A DNA stretch of 64,000 nt from the NCBI RefSeq assembly GCF_047948215.1, contig NC_134456.1, positions 83,034,515-83,098,514 on the forward strand, in the 5' to 3' direction. Origin of the DNA: Lycorma delicatula. Its lineage: Eukaryota > Arthropoda > Insecta > Hemiptera > Fulgoridae. Under the pieces are notes generated by a model. The model ran no database searches, was not told where the DNA came from, and worked only from the letters and a program-made list of their open reading frames with translations. Within the stretch, counting starts at the first letter, position 1, and every line of letters begins with the position of its first letter. Below are positions 22,372 to 34,769 of this stretch, piece after piece. Made by a program: the position numbers and the translations under genes.

Positions 22372-25300
22372 AAATGTGTTTAACTTTTAAGTAAACACAT
22401 CTGTTTTAGATTTATCTGTTGTAGATTTTAGTGATTAATATTTAGATTTTTTGATTTCTAAACTTCACTTAAATTTTTTTATCATAGGTTTAAAAACTGA
22501 TGTAGAAAAAATGAATTTTGTTCATTAATTAGTGTAGTATTTCATTAACATAAATAGAACCCAAATAATTTTTTTGTAGAATCCAGTAAGTTAACCTTTT
22601 GATACTATTTAGTGCTGTTAGTTTTAATATAATATTTAGACATATATATAGGCCCACACTGTTCACCTATGTTGTTTGTTAAGAGATAATTTATAAATAC
22701 AGTAAATAGAATTCATAGTTATTTTGCTGAATAATCTATTTATATTTGATTTACTTGTCTATCGATTTTAGGCTTATTTTAGTTACGAACACTATTAGTG
22801 AATTGATAATTAATGTATTATGTAGTTAGTTGTTTTTTCTGTGTTTATAAGGTTTTCATTTAATTATTTTTTCTACCATAATTTGTCAACTAATCACAAA
22901 CTGTCTGATTTACATTTTAGAATAATTTTATATACTTAGTTATAAGTTCTTTAAAAATTTGGAATGTATTGAATTATATTAGTCTTGAGAAAATATTTAA
23001 TAAGTAGGATATAGTATGTATAATATTTGTTTATTTTAACCCTTTGATGAGCATAGCCACTCTAGAATATTAGGGCCCACTTTAATAATTGGAAGTATGA
23101 ATGTGTATTATTGGTTTCAACTACTCAATTGAAAAGCATAAATGGGATGAAACTGTGAAAATTGCTTTTTGTGTTATTTCTATGTACCTACATACCAGTC
23201 ACATTTGTTTAAAGAATATTTTAGCACGTATTGAAATGATTTTATTTCTATTTGTAATCAAAAAGTTTGTTAGATGTTCACTGGTAAGAGTCCACAGAAC
23301 TGGACGGCATGACAAAGTCAACAAATTATGTTTATAGTTCTAAACATGACCTAACCTAAAAGTGAAATTAAAATGGGGAAAAAATTCAAAAATAAGCATG
23401 AAAGCATTATATTTCAGTTCAATTGGATTTGAAATAAAGAATAATTTCAAAAAATATCTCAAATTTTGTTAGACAATTTTTTTTTTTAATTTAATGAACT
23501 GCAGGAGGACTTGAATATGTAACTTTTTCCTCAAAAAAGGTAGTGTACTAATTGTGCACCAGGTAGCAGTACTTGATAATATTAGGTAGTGTACAGAAAC
23601 TTGATAATGTACTTGAAATAATAGAATTTTAAAGAATCTATAGCTCTATAGCTTGTTTTAATAGTAAATACTCTTATGTAAATGAAAGTACTGAGGTGAA
23701 ATAATTTTTTTAATTCCCATCCCTTCATTAAAAAAAAAAGTATTACATTATGAATCTTCGATTCGTGAAGATCATTATACTAGTTTTATTAAAAAAGGAA
23801 AAATACGGTATGAAGTGAATGATATGAGAAATTCAAAAAATCGATATTTGTTTGTTCTAGAAAGGCAATAAATTTTAATAATAAATCCATAAGATAGCAA
23901 TCAGTAGTTCATAAAAATAATAAAATAATAATCTTAACAAACGCAATGATATCAAAAAATATTTACAATGAAATTGTAAACTGTTAAAAGTCTTGCAGAT
24001 ATCATCTTCTCTCAAAAAAAAAAAAATGTCTGTAATATAAATAAAACTGTTTTTAACAAAATAATACTAATATCAAAAAAGGTAAGGCGCTACATTTATG
24101 TAATCAAAATCTGTTATTAATTTAGAATTTTATTTTTAAAAAGAAGTTAAATATTTATGTAATAGACAATAGATGTATAATAATAGATAATAAGCATTCC
24201 ATATAACAAGCAAAAAATCTTGAAAAATTTCTTACAAAACTCTTACCAGCCCAATTTCATTTATATGTAGTCCACATTTACAGAAGTAATACTTTCTTAT
24301 GATTATTTGTTTAATAAAAGAAATTGAGCCGGTAAGAGTTTTGTAACAAATTTTTCTATTTTTTGCTTACTATATGGAACGCTTAAACATTGTTTATTAT
24401 CTATTGTCTATTACATATATTTAACATGTATTTTTATTTTAAACAAGATTCTAAATTAATAACAGATTTTGATAATAGAAATGTGTAGTGTCTTACCTTT
24501 TTTGATATCAGTATCATTCTGATAAAAACAGTTTTATTTATATTACAGAAATTTTTGTTTTTTGAGCAGAAGAGGTAATAAATGCAAGACTGTTACCATA
24601 CAGTTTACAATTTCATTGTAATTTTTTTGGTTTAGTTTTATTTATTGATATTCTTGAAACCCTTATTTTTGTGGTTGTGAATTTTGCCTTATAGCGACGA
24701 CTACTAGCTTGATTACAGTCTTTATATATATATCAATAATATATAGTCTCTTAAAGTGTATTTTAATTGAACTCCTATTTCTAAAATACACTTATTAAAC
24801 AGGCATAAGCAAACAATTAAACATAACTGCACTTTTATTCAGGTTTAAGAGTTGGTCCATCACAGAACTATCATAACATTTGATTGACAGTGATGTCTAC
24901 TATATACCCAACTTGTAGGTTTTGTGATAAGGACTTCGTGTATTTATGTACGTTTTGACTTTGTTGCAGTAGTTATAAATTATATATTTGGTTGAGAAAT
25001 TAATTTTGTTTACATGTAGTGTAAAAGAAATACTATGGGTCATGTTAATATGAATAGTTTTAATGAAATTTTAACTTAATTATTTACTAATGCTATTTTA
25101 GAAAAACAATTGTAGTTACAGAGTGACCAGTTGCTGTTAGTCCTTTAAAAAGAAGTAGTAAATTAATGAGAAGTTATTTTTATTTTATTGATAAAATCTT
25201 TAGGAGAAATCAAAAGACATGAAACTGAAAATACCATCGTTCATCAAAGGGTTAATCTGTAGATTTTTATTTTTGTTTATAAATTATTGTAACTAATATT

Positions 25301-25393
25301 GTGTGTATATTTTTCTTCCTTTTCTGTTCCTGTTCTCCATGGGTCGTTTGTGCATGACCTTACTTCACACCTAACCCGCACCTTACTTAACAG
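22372..25393. other. Intron with foldback MITE
   Basis: Contains the inverted repeat at 23951-24633 and otherwise no supported feature. A possible poly(A) signal AATAAA at 23432-23437 could serve the exon 5 extension. Ends in ACTTAACAG. Confidence 0.45.
23951..24633. mobile_element. Foldback MITE with arms of about 310 bp
   Basis: The left arm (about 23951-24260) and right arm (about 24315-24633) are inverted copies around a loop of about 55 bp. Paired blocks include TTACAATGAAATTGTAAACTG with its reverse at 24600, AATAAAACTGTTTTTA, TAGACAATAGAT and AAACTCTTACC. Arms differ at scattered bases and short gaps. No coding capacity, so a non-autonomous element. Confidence 0.85.
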
Positions 25394-26053
25394 TGGAGCA
25401 TCCAAAACCAAAACCTAGAACTGTTTTTCGAACAGAGTCTGTTTCATCTGATAGTAGTACAACTCTTGGTGGTGGTTCAGATACTACAAAGTCTTCTGTA
25501 AATACAACACTGCCTCGTAAAAGTAGGAAATCATATCCTGCGCCTGCACCAAAGCCTAGGAACATAATTTCAAGTGAACGTAATAAAGTCACTTCTACAG
25601 ATAAGTCATGTACAAACAGTTACTCTAGTCGTACTCAGGTCATTAGTGATAGTGATAATAATGAAAAACATATAGAAACAAACATTGTAAAAACCGTAAA
25701 TGATATTACATCAAAAAGAAGAATTTGTAGGCTTGGAAGTGTTGATACTGCTATTTCGGTTAATAGAGTTTCAGAAACATTACCGACAGATGATCAGTTG
25801 TCGATTACATCATCAACATCATCTGTTTTTATAAAGACTGAGTTACCTGAAAATAAAACAAGTTTAAAAGAGTTTCAATCAGACACTGGTTACGTTAATA
25901 AAGGAGAAATTAGCAGAGAAAGAAATTTTTCGGTCGGAAATCTTAAGGATGTGCCAGCTTTCTTATCAAAAAGTCCACAACTGGGACGATGGAAGAATGT
26001 GGAGTGCTTAGCAGAGGCTTGTCCAAATGCATGCGGGAATGGCCATAATTCAG
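25394..26053 (+). CDS. cobl: Cobl exon 6: proline/basic motifs
   Basis: The acceptor is CTTAACAG and the donor GTTTGC at 26054. Phase-1 borders at both ends make the exon a potential cassette. It encodes 219 full residues. EHPKPKPRTVFRTESVSS opens the exon, then TLPRKSRKSYPAPAPKPRN, the third KRAP-like site. A Ser/Thr-rich middle follows, then FLSKSPQLGRWKNVECLAEA and a Cys-containing end. Opposite-strand openness here is a shadow. Confidence 0.88.
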
Positions 26054-29000
26054 GTTTGCATGCTCTCTATTTTACTAAGTGCTATTATCATTTATATTTG
26101 TAATATAAAATATTTTCTCTGATTCTTTTCTTAATTTTCTCTTTCTTAAATAATTTTATACACACTAACGCTATTTCAAATTGAATAATCATGAAAATAT
26201 ACATGGTGTATTTCTTTAACAAATAATTCTTCGTTTATTTTCTGTTCTTAACATTTTCTTTTTGAATGAAGTTAATTAATCTTGAGAATCTTTTCTTTTA
26301 TCTTTATACTGTTTGGTAGAATTTTATTAAAATTTTCCAATTTTTTTTGTATATACGTATAGTTATTTTGATCAACACAGTTCAAAACAACAAAAAAAAG
26401 TTTTATATCTGAAATAGGAAGGGTTTTTGTAAATAACATTCATTGATGCTCAATACTTAGTGTAAACAACTTAACTATATTGGTTGAGTTATTTTAACAT
26501 AATCAAAATTATTTTAAAATTCTTGAACTGTCATTTGAGATAAAATAGTATTTATTTTATACTGCATCTTTTTATATTCTCCATTTTGTTTCATACGACA
26601 TAATGTAATGATTCCAATGTTACTATAGATAAACTGATAACTCACTGTATCATCAGGATCCATGAGCACTTAAAAGATAACTTCACCAAATATCCTTGTG
26701 ACCATTTAACAGAATTTTGCTTTCAGAATTTTTTTATATATCATAATGATATAGTGTATTTTAATTAAAATAAAAATATGATTGCAGTGAAAGGTTGTTT
26801 CAATAGAAGCAGTATTATTTTTAATTATTTTTTTAACTACATTTTGAATGTCTTTTATATCTACGTATGCGCACACATGTTTGTGTATTTATTCATGACT
26901 GCATTAAATTTATTTTAATTACTGATAATTTGGATAATTAAAAAAGTACAACTTCATGTTGGTTAGTGATCTTGTTAAGAAAAATTTTTTTATGGCTATT
27001 AAAAGAATTAGATTTAATTATGGGATATAGATAAATAAGAATTTTATTTAATGAACAAGTGTGTTAATGTGAGTGGTATATGTACGTACAGTAGAAGACC
27101 CCCTGTTAACCAACTTATTTGGGATTGACAGGTTAGTTAAAAGTCAGGTAAATCAGAGTTATAATTTTTTTAAAAATAAATACCTGTTGCAGCTAATGTC
27201 CTGTAAACTGTTTAAATGAAGATGATAGTTTAATTGTTCTATATTAATCTTGTATCACATAAAATTTTGTGTAATTCAGCTAATTAATAAAATAATGAAT
27301 GAATACATTTTATTTACGGTAATTGTCAATTCTGAAGACTTTTATATTTAAAATAAAAACTATAGGTAACATGTGAATTTCTTGATAATTAATTGGTTAC
27401 TTCTTAATTTCTTAATTGGTTGTGATTAACCTCAAAACTGAAATAGGCTACTTGATATAACAGCAAATCATACTGATTTTTGTTGCAAGAAATATTTGAT
27501 CATTAATTAGCTCTGAAACACTTTGCTGTATATTCTCGCTATTTTTTAAATTTTAGTCTGTCATAGTTGTGTATTTCATTACACTTTCTTCCAAATAATA
27601 CATCATGATGTGAAGATTTTTTTTTTTATCTGTAAACAATCTTAACTTCAATTTCCTTCTACTTCTCCTCCATTGTATTCTCTTTCAGTCTCCTCTTTCA
27701 CATTAGCTCCTGATTTTTGCTTGTCATGGCTTCGATAATTTTATTATTTAAAAACTCCATTTTCTATTAGCCCATCATTCAAATTCATACAAGTACATTA
27801 TTCTTATCTAATAGTATTTATCAAAAAATCTCAGTCGTAATATCTTCACTACCACAATTTTCCATTTTAATCACAACTTTCTTGCAATTTTTTCATAGTC
27901 TTTTTTCTCCCACAATTACTAATTTTTGAGGTTAATGTCTGATCCAATGCTATATCTATTATTATGGATTGTGATATGGTAGATTCACTATGTCTAATAT
28001 TTAGAAATAAATAATTTGATATTTGGTTTAATCAATACATACTGTAATTTAATTAATGTTTAAATAATATTAACCATATATTATTTTATTGAATAATAAT
28101 TATTACTGAGTTCATTGAGACCATTACACTCGGATAGTCAGTCAAATGTTTATTAACAGGGACATTTTTGTGCATATAACAGTCATATACATATTTGTTG
28201 ATGTTGAATATTCTATAAAACGTTTGTTTTGAGATAATATTTTCTGTAAGTATTACTACTTCATACTATTCTGTTATTAAGCCATTCAATACACCTGATG
28301 ATATTAGTGAAAAAAAAACAAAAAACATTTCATTGAATGTTTGGTTTAATTTAATTTCATTTCATTTAATCTAAATTTAGAAGTGAAAGACATTTTATAA
28401 TATCTGTGTCCATTATAATGTGTTAGTAATATTACATTAGCAGTTTTTTAAAAGTAATCAAGTAGATTCTTTTCTTTCAGAAATTTACTTTACTAAATTA
28501 GAGAGTTAAATTCAATTAAATGCCTTAAATGAATAAATCTTAAACAAATTTATGAAACAAAAATTGAAAAGCTATAGCAATAATGTTCATGAACTTGTAA
28601 TAAAATTAATGTATGTATACTGTTGTCAATTCATAATCAACCTCTCATATCAGTTTTGAAAATTTCTTTTTTGTTTAATTTTCAGAACTGAGATTATATC
28701 ACTTTTGATAATTAAAATTTATTAGCTTAGTTTTTAACAAAAGATATAATGATTAAAAGAGGTAAAGTTCAAATATATTACTTTTACATATCCTAAAAAT
28801 ATCTCACAGACAGTGCTGTTTGAGCAAGTTCATTATCTTGAAAGATGTATGAGTTTCTTGAATTTTTTTTTAACTTTTCAATCAACAAAAAAAAAGAGGT
28901 TTTTAATTCAGTTCATTTGCTTATTTAATGTATATTCAAGCCTTCCTGTTCACAAAATCAGTTGGTTTTTTTTAAATGTATTTTTATATATAAAAAAGCT

Positions 29001-30252
29001 TTTCTGGTGGTTCCGTTGTAAACTTTTTTGTCATATCTTATGTGAAAATTATGTTGCTTTCAGTGACGATTTGGAAATTTTTCTTTTTTTTTAATAGTAG
29101 CTGATGTTGGATTGTTGTAGCATAACTGTGTGTAGCTCTTTTTCATTCTGTTATTCAAAATAGTTTTGCGCAAAAATTTAAGAAAATGTGATTAAAAATA
29201 CCTCAGATGTTACTGTTTTCCAGTGTCTTAGCTCACAATCAATAAAGTTTCTTTGCATTGTTTCTCTGTGTTTATAACTTTTTTTATCAAAATGTAGGTT
29301 TTTCACCTTTTGGGTGTAATCAGGTAAACTTCCATAATTTCTAGTCAGCATGTTTGGCTGTATCCCGAATTTATGAGTTCGTAACAAATATTATGTTTAA
29401 TATTAAAAAAAAAGAAAGTATTTAGTAGTATATCTTGACCATTGATTTGTTCTGAAAAAAAGTTTTTTTTTTTTGCTGTGGAAAATTTGTTTTTTTTGTT
29501 TCCTTTCAGATTTGTATTGATAATTTATTTCTCATCACCTGTGATGCTATGACATAAAATGTCATATAACATGATTGTTCACCTTCATCTTGTACTGCTT
29601 TCTCTTGTGAATATTCAAATCCTGGCAAATTATTATTTTTGTGCTTTTGCTCATTGATTAATGATTACAGCAATATTTTTATGTAATACAAGATCATCAA
29701 TTGCGTGCAAAATTTGCATACAGTTATGTTGAACAATTGCATAAGCTGTTAACTGAATAAGCTGTTTAATTTTATACAAACTGTTATTAAAATCGGTAAA
29801 GATTTTTCATGCTATCAGTGTTCACTACCTCTACTTTGGTCGTAGAAGTCGTGATTTTCAAACCTTTTAGTTCCCTTTATATTATAGTAATTGAAAAGTG
29901 ATGTTTTCTTGATTAAATATTTGCTATTACTTTACATTAACTTTATAATAGTAATTATTACTCTTGATTTTATTTCTATTTTGTCAAGTTTAGCTGGATA
30001 TTTTATGTTTATTGCTTTAATTCAGGCTCTGCCAGTTTTGTTATGTTATATCACAAAACAAATAGACAATAATAGACACCAATTCTTAGGTGAGATATAC
30101 ATTACTATGTGATGGTTTTACAACAGTTAAAATACTTTACGATTTCTTAGGGCCGTCCATCTATAAACAAGTATGTGGTGAATTACTGTAGTGTGTTCCA
30201 GCTATTCATGCTCTTTTCTGCAAAGCAAATGGAAATTTTATTACTTTAATTG

Positions 30253-30279
30253 ATATATATATATATATATATATATATA
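30253..30279. repeat. (AT)n microsatellite
   Basis: About thirteen AT units. Confidence 0.9.
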
Positions 30280-31198
30280 ATGTGATTAATCTTAGTTTAT
30301 TATAACAAATTCGTTGTGTTCAGGCGATAATAATGTGAAAGCGTTTTTCACCCAGAAAAACTCAAATAAAAAGACGAATGTTTCTGGGAGTAACATTCTA
30401 GAAATTGAAAAATGTAAAGTAACCGATTAAAGTTGCATTTAATAGATTATCTTTCATAGTTAACATTTAACACTGATTTATGAAAATTCCTGGTGATGCC
30501 TGTAAAAATATATTATATTAAAAAGTAAAATGCTTGACACAAAAAGGAAGACTAATAATGTCAATCAAAAAGCAGATGAGAGATAAATTCGATGATGTCA
30601 GTAATATTTTATTTGTATTTATTATGATCACAAGCACATAGTGACTTGTTCATGAACATTATTGTCAAACCTTATGTATTACGTTGTAAATGATTTATTA
30701 AGACTGTTAAGAAAATAAACTTTAAATGATAAAAATCGTGGAATTGTTAACATATAATTTTACTTAACATATAATTGTTATTCAGTAAATAAAGTTATAA
30801 AAATCTGAATGCAAAACATAAAAGTTTGTTCTTGCTACATTTGGTGTGGAATGAATAGTTTAGTAAATAAAATATACAATCGGTATATTGCAGTAATATT
30901 GTGTTGGTATTACTGCAAAAATACATATTCATTGATAGATATCAGCCTTGAATAATGCTATTAAAATATTTTATTACTTTTTTTTTGCAGAAGTTAGAAT
31001 AAAGACACATGTATTTTTTTGTATGTAATTGCTTAAGATAATTTTATATTGTTTGAAATTCTTATGGTACTACTCAAAAGCAGAATTGTGTACTATTACA
31101 TTCATAACACGTACTTAATTAATTATAATAGGGAATGTATATTCTGTATGAATTACTTTACAATTAATTATACTTTTACTACAGTTTTTTTATACTTT

Positions 31199-31239
31199 TA
31201 CAATTTTAGCTTATGTCATAGATATAAGCTAAAATTGTA
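31199..31239. repeat. Perfect 16-bp hairpin
   Basis: TACAATTTTAGCTTAT (31199-31214) and its exact reverse complement (31224-31239) around a 9-base loop, followed by an A9 run. It lies about 170 bp upstream of exon 7. Confidence 0.9.
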
Positions 31240-31409
31240 TAAAAAAAAATAGTATCAGAAAAAGTTAAAAATATTTATGAAAATTGTACAGATGAGTTAT
31301 TTTGTATACAGCTTGCTTCTGTATGTAGCTGATAATGTAGTGTGATATATGAATATGATATTCTAATACACTAAATTTTTATTATCATAATGGTTTTATT
31401 TACTTGCAG

Positions 31410-32594
31410 AATCAGGAGTCGAAGTTGAAGAGGAACAGAAGCAAGTAGATAATTCAGAATTACGACTCGATGATGATGAGATAGATAGAATTTTCCATAA
31501 TGCGACTAGAGATCATACAAGCCTTGAATCTGGTGTAGGAGAAGAACCACCACTCTCATTATTATCATTACCTTCACCTCCATCAAGTTTGACAAACCAG
31601 CCTGAGTCATCGACGAATAATAATACTGATAATCTTGACTGGGAATATAAATTACCTGCCCCTCCAACATTCCGAGATGAAACTAACTCGCCTACTGTTA
31701 CAGAATTTGATACTGTAACTATTGGAAATTTGACTGAAGTGTTTGGTCCAGAATCAATTTTACAGACTGAAAACAAGAAGCAAGTTTTTAATGATGAAAC
31801 TAATAGTAAAACTGTTATAAATGAAAAAGAAAAACCATCGGGAAATGTTTCTGAAACACTGGGCAAAATTGTAGAAGAGAAGAGTGAACTAGTCATTTCT
31901 AAAACTACTGATAAGAGTAAAGAAAAATACAATAATAAAGTTGAGTTATTAAATGATTATTCAGTCAAAAAATCATCAGACAGAAAAAAATTAATAACTG
32001 AAAGCTCAAAACCTGATTTGTTGAAGCGTAGTGATATAAATGAAGAACAGCAAACAGCTGCTGTGGATTTTGAGAAAACTGCTGTTATGAATGAGCTTTC
32101 AACAGTTATAACTGAAAGATTGTCCAGACCTGAAGTGACTGTAAATGATATTGAAAATTCTGTTAAAACTAGGAATAATTTGGTCGATGTGAAACAAGCT
32201 AGTACTTTAAATAATTTTGTTATTACTACTTATAAAGAAACGAAACCAGTAGAAGTTTTTGAAGACGATTCAATAAAATCATCGAATGGGGAAAGAAGAG
32301 ATAGTTCAAGAGACGAGGCTATGTTTAGAGCACCAAAATCAATTCCAAGACGATTTGAACCAAATTTAACTAGAAGAAGTTCATTTAACAGCGATGATAA
32401 ACCCGTTAATATCACTGTTAAAAGATCGGTTTCTCATGTTTCATTATTAGCCGGCAATGTCTCAAGAGGTCCTTATAGGTCTCATTTAGCTCGATCAAAT
32501 GGAGCCCTCACAGAAACATCACAGTTACAGCAAGAGAATGAAAGTGTTGGTTCAAGATTGAGAAAAACAGCAAGTGAAGTCAATATTAGTCAAG
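31410..32594 (+). CDS. cobl: Cobl exon 7: long acidic/Ser-rich linker
   Basis: The acceptor is TTACTTGCAG and the donor GTAACA at 32595; phase 1 at both ends. The split codon with exon 6 gives Glu, then SGVEVEEEQKQVDNSELRLD, an acidic start. About 390 residues of Ser/Thr/Glu/Lys-rich linker follow, including APKSIPRRFEPNLTRRSSF and TVKRSVSHVSLLAGNVSRG. It ends in RKTASEVNISQ. The whole region is predicted disordered by composition. The minus-strand open reading at 31513-31932 is a shadow. Confidence 0.9.
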
Positions 32595-33750
32595 GTAACA
32601 TTAATGTTTATTGAAATACAGAATTTGTAAAAAAAAAATTATTTTCCAGTAATGCATTTACTTTAAATTTTTTTGTTGAAAGAAACATTCTGTTTGTCAC
32701 GTTTTTTTGTTGTTTTCAATAGTATTGATTTCTTCTTTTTTTTTTTATTTAGAAAATGTTATTTGTACAGAATGTAATTCAGTATCAAGCATAATGTAAT
32801 TCAATATCTGTCATGCTACTATCAATTTTTAGAAAGCGTAAGTTCTACTGAGGCTGTTACGTAGTACCTGTACGTAAATAATCAGTATTTTGTGAAGTAG
32901 ATTTTGCCAAAATAAATGTCATTCGATCTGTTTTATAGATGAAAGTAGAAGCATCAACTGAAAGTTAAAGAATATACTACTCACTATGTCTTTTTAGAAA
33001 AGTCAACTAACTGTAATAAATGATGATAAAATGAGTGTATTTCAGGTTTTAATAAAAATTTATAAAAAATAAATAAAAAGATATTTTAACTCTCAGATTA
33101 TCAACAGCGATAATCCACCAGAACGGTTGATTAAAGTAAAAAAAAATATTCCCCAGGTTTAGTTTTTTAACATTTAAATATATTTCAATTCAAAGAAATT
33201 AGTATCTGTCAGAATATATAATTATAGTAAAGAGGAGACTGTCACAGAAACCAATATTTTAAAGCTGTAATTATCTTTCAGAAATACTTTTATTAGCATA
33301 AAAACAGAATAAGATAATTTGTAAAATTATCAGTTGCAATATACCCAAAAGATATGCCATATTTATAAATAAATAAAATCTACAATTATTATTATTATTA
33401 TTATTATTACATTTACCTGATGAATTAAAGTAATATTTAATACTTGTAAAGCTTAACTTTTTATCCAATGATTAATTTTAAAATATTTATTTTACCAGGA
33501 ATATATTTTGAATACTTTTCATATTGATAGAGAAATAATTTTAAAAGAAATTTAATACACTTTCACACATACAGATAAATTTTTTAATTATAATTTCATA
33601 AAAGTAGAACAATATATGATACATTACTAAAATTTACTTCTTTAATCAGTTAACTAATAATTTAGTAAATTGATACTTATGCAAACTGATCAACTTGGGT
33701 TTGACTTGATCATTTTTAACAATTTTTTTTTGTTTTTTTACTTTTACCAG
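32595..33750. other. Intron with ATT repeat
   Basis: AT-rich, with an ATT trinucleotide run at 33385-33409. No exon or RNA supported. Ends in CTTTTACCAG. Confidence 0.5.
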
Positions 33751-33807
33751 ATGATGCATCATATGTTGTAAATTATACACATTCTAAATTTTATTCATCA
33801 GATGCAG
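33751..33807 (+). CDS. cobl: Cobl exon 8: 57-bp microexon
   Basis: The acceptor is TTTTACCAG and the donor GTGACT at 33808. The 57 bases keep phase 1 on both sides, so inclusion or skipping leaves the frame intact. With flanking split codons it reads DDASYVVNYTHSKFYSSDA between exon 7 (VNISQ) and exon 9 (ENGDSK). Support is splice sites plus exact phase fit and a stop-free frame; at this length that is good but not proof. Confidence 0.7.
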
Positions 33808-34220
33808 GTGACTGTTTTTCCCGTGAGATAATATAATATAATTTTCTATGAAAAATGTAAGCTTATAAAATAAGGAATGACAGTTTTTAATTTTATTTAT
33901 TTATCATTTATATTATTTATAATCATAAAATTTTTATTACTCTTCAAGTAATAGATTTATTTATAGTAATTATAATACTATAATAGTAGCTCTGATGGTT
34001 TTGTCTGAATAAAGCTGATAATTTTAATTCTCATTTTATCCTCATTTTAAACTGATATTAAGGACTTTTCCTGGTGCATTTTTTCAAGCAAAGTTAATTT
34101 TTTTATGTAAGTAAACGCCCTTTTACAAGTCTGGAAATTAAAAAATTTTTCCACGTATAAATTTATTTAAAAAATTTTATTAAACAGGTTTTTTTTTATA
34201 GGTTTATAAATACAATATAA

Positions 34221-34316
34221 CCCTAACTCCTACTCAACTGCACTTAACCAATTACTTTAAAAGTAATAAGATTCAAAGGGAGATTTTTATAAGTGCAGTT
34301 GAGTAGAAGTCAAGGG
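34221..34316. repeat. Inverted repeat, small MITE-like
   Basis: CTACTCAACTGCACTTA within 34221-34246 pairs with TAAGTGCAGTTGAGTAG within 34290-34316, with flanking partial pairing (CCCTAACT against AGTCAAGGG). The spacer has its own small hairpin (TTACTTT/AAAGTAA). Confidence 0.8.
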
Positions 34317-34769
34317 CTACTAGCAGTACAATTCAAACATTTAAAGAAATGTATTACCTTAACAATCTATTACTTCACTTTCCTTAGTTTAGCTGATTAA
34401 TCTTAAGAATAATTTAAATGTTAAGTATGTCATTAAGGATTTTTCAGATTAACAAGGTATTATATTATTAAGTTAATATCAAATGTAATCCCTGTAGGCA
34501 GTGAGCAAGGAACTGTTTTTTTTGTTTATATTTGTTAGTTGTAATATTTATATTATATCACTTGAAGTGATACCGTTATTTAAATTTAGTAGTTTATTAA
34601 GTAATTTTTTTCTTAGTATTTTGTTAAAAAGAAACTAGTTCTGTATTTACTTGCAGCTTTTAAGATGATTTTACTTTTCTGGCATCATAGTTCTAGAACT
34701 GTGCTGTAAGAAGAAAAGAATGGTAATCAGTCAACAAATGAAGCAAGGATTTTTTTGTTTGCATTTCTC

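Larger units (their letters stand above)
26054..31409. other. Large intron, nothing recognised beyond simple repeats
   Basis: AT-rich intron of about 5.4 kb. It holds an AT microsatellite (30253-30279) and a perfect hairpin (31199-31239). Short open stretches are not supported as exons. Ends in TTACTTGCAG. Confidence 0.45.

Noticed and set aside
25383..25592. 69-codon minus-strand open stretch
   Set aside because: Antisense of Cobl exon 6.
31513..31932. 139-codon minus-strand open stretch
   Set aside because: Antisense of Cobl exon 7, which has proper splice sites and phase.
33385..33409. CRISPR-like short repeats
   Set aside because: Simple ATT trinucleotide run without spacers; no CRISPR array exists in this eukaryotic sequence.
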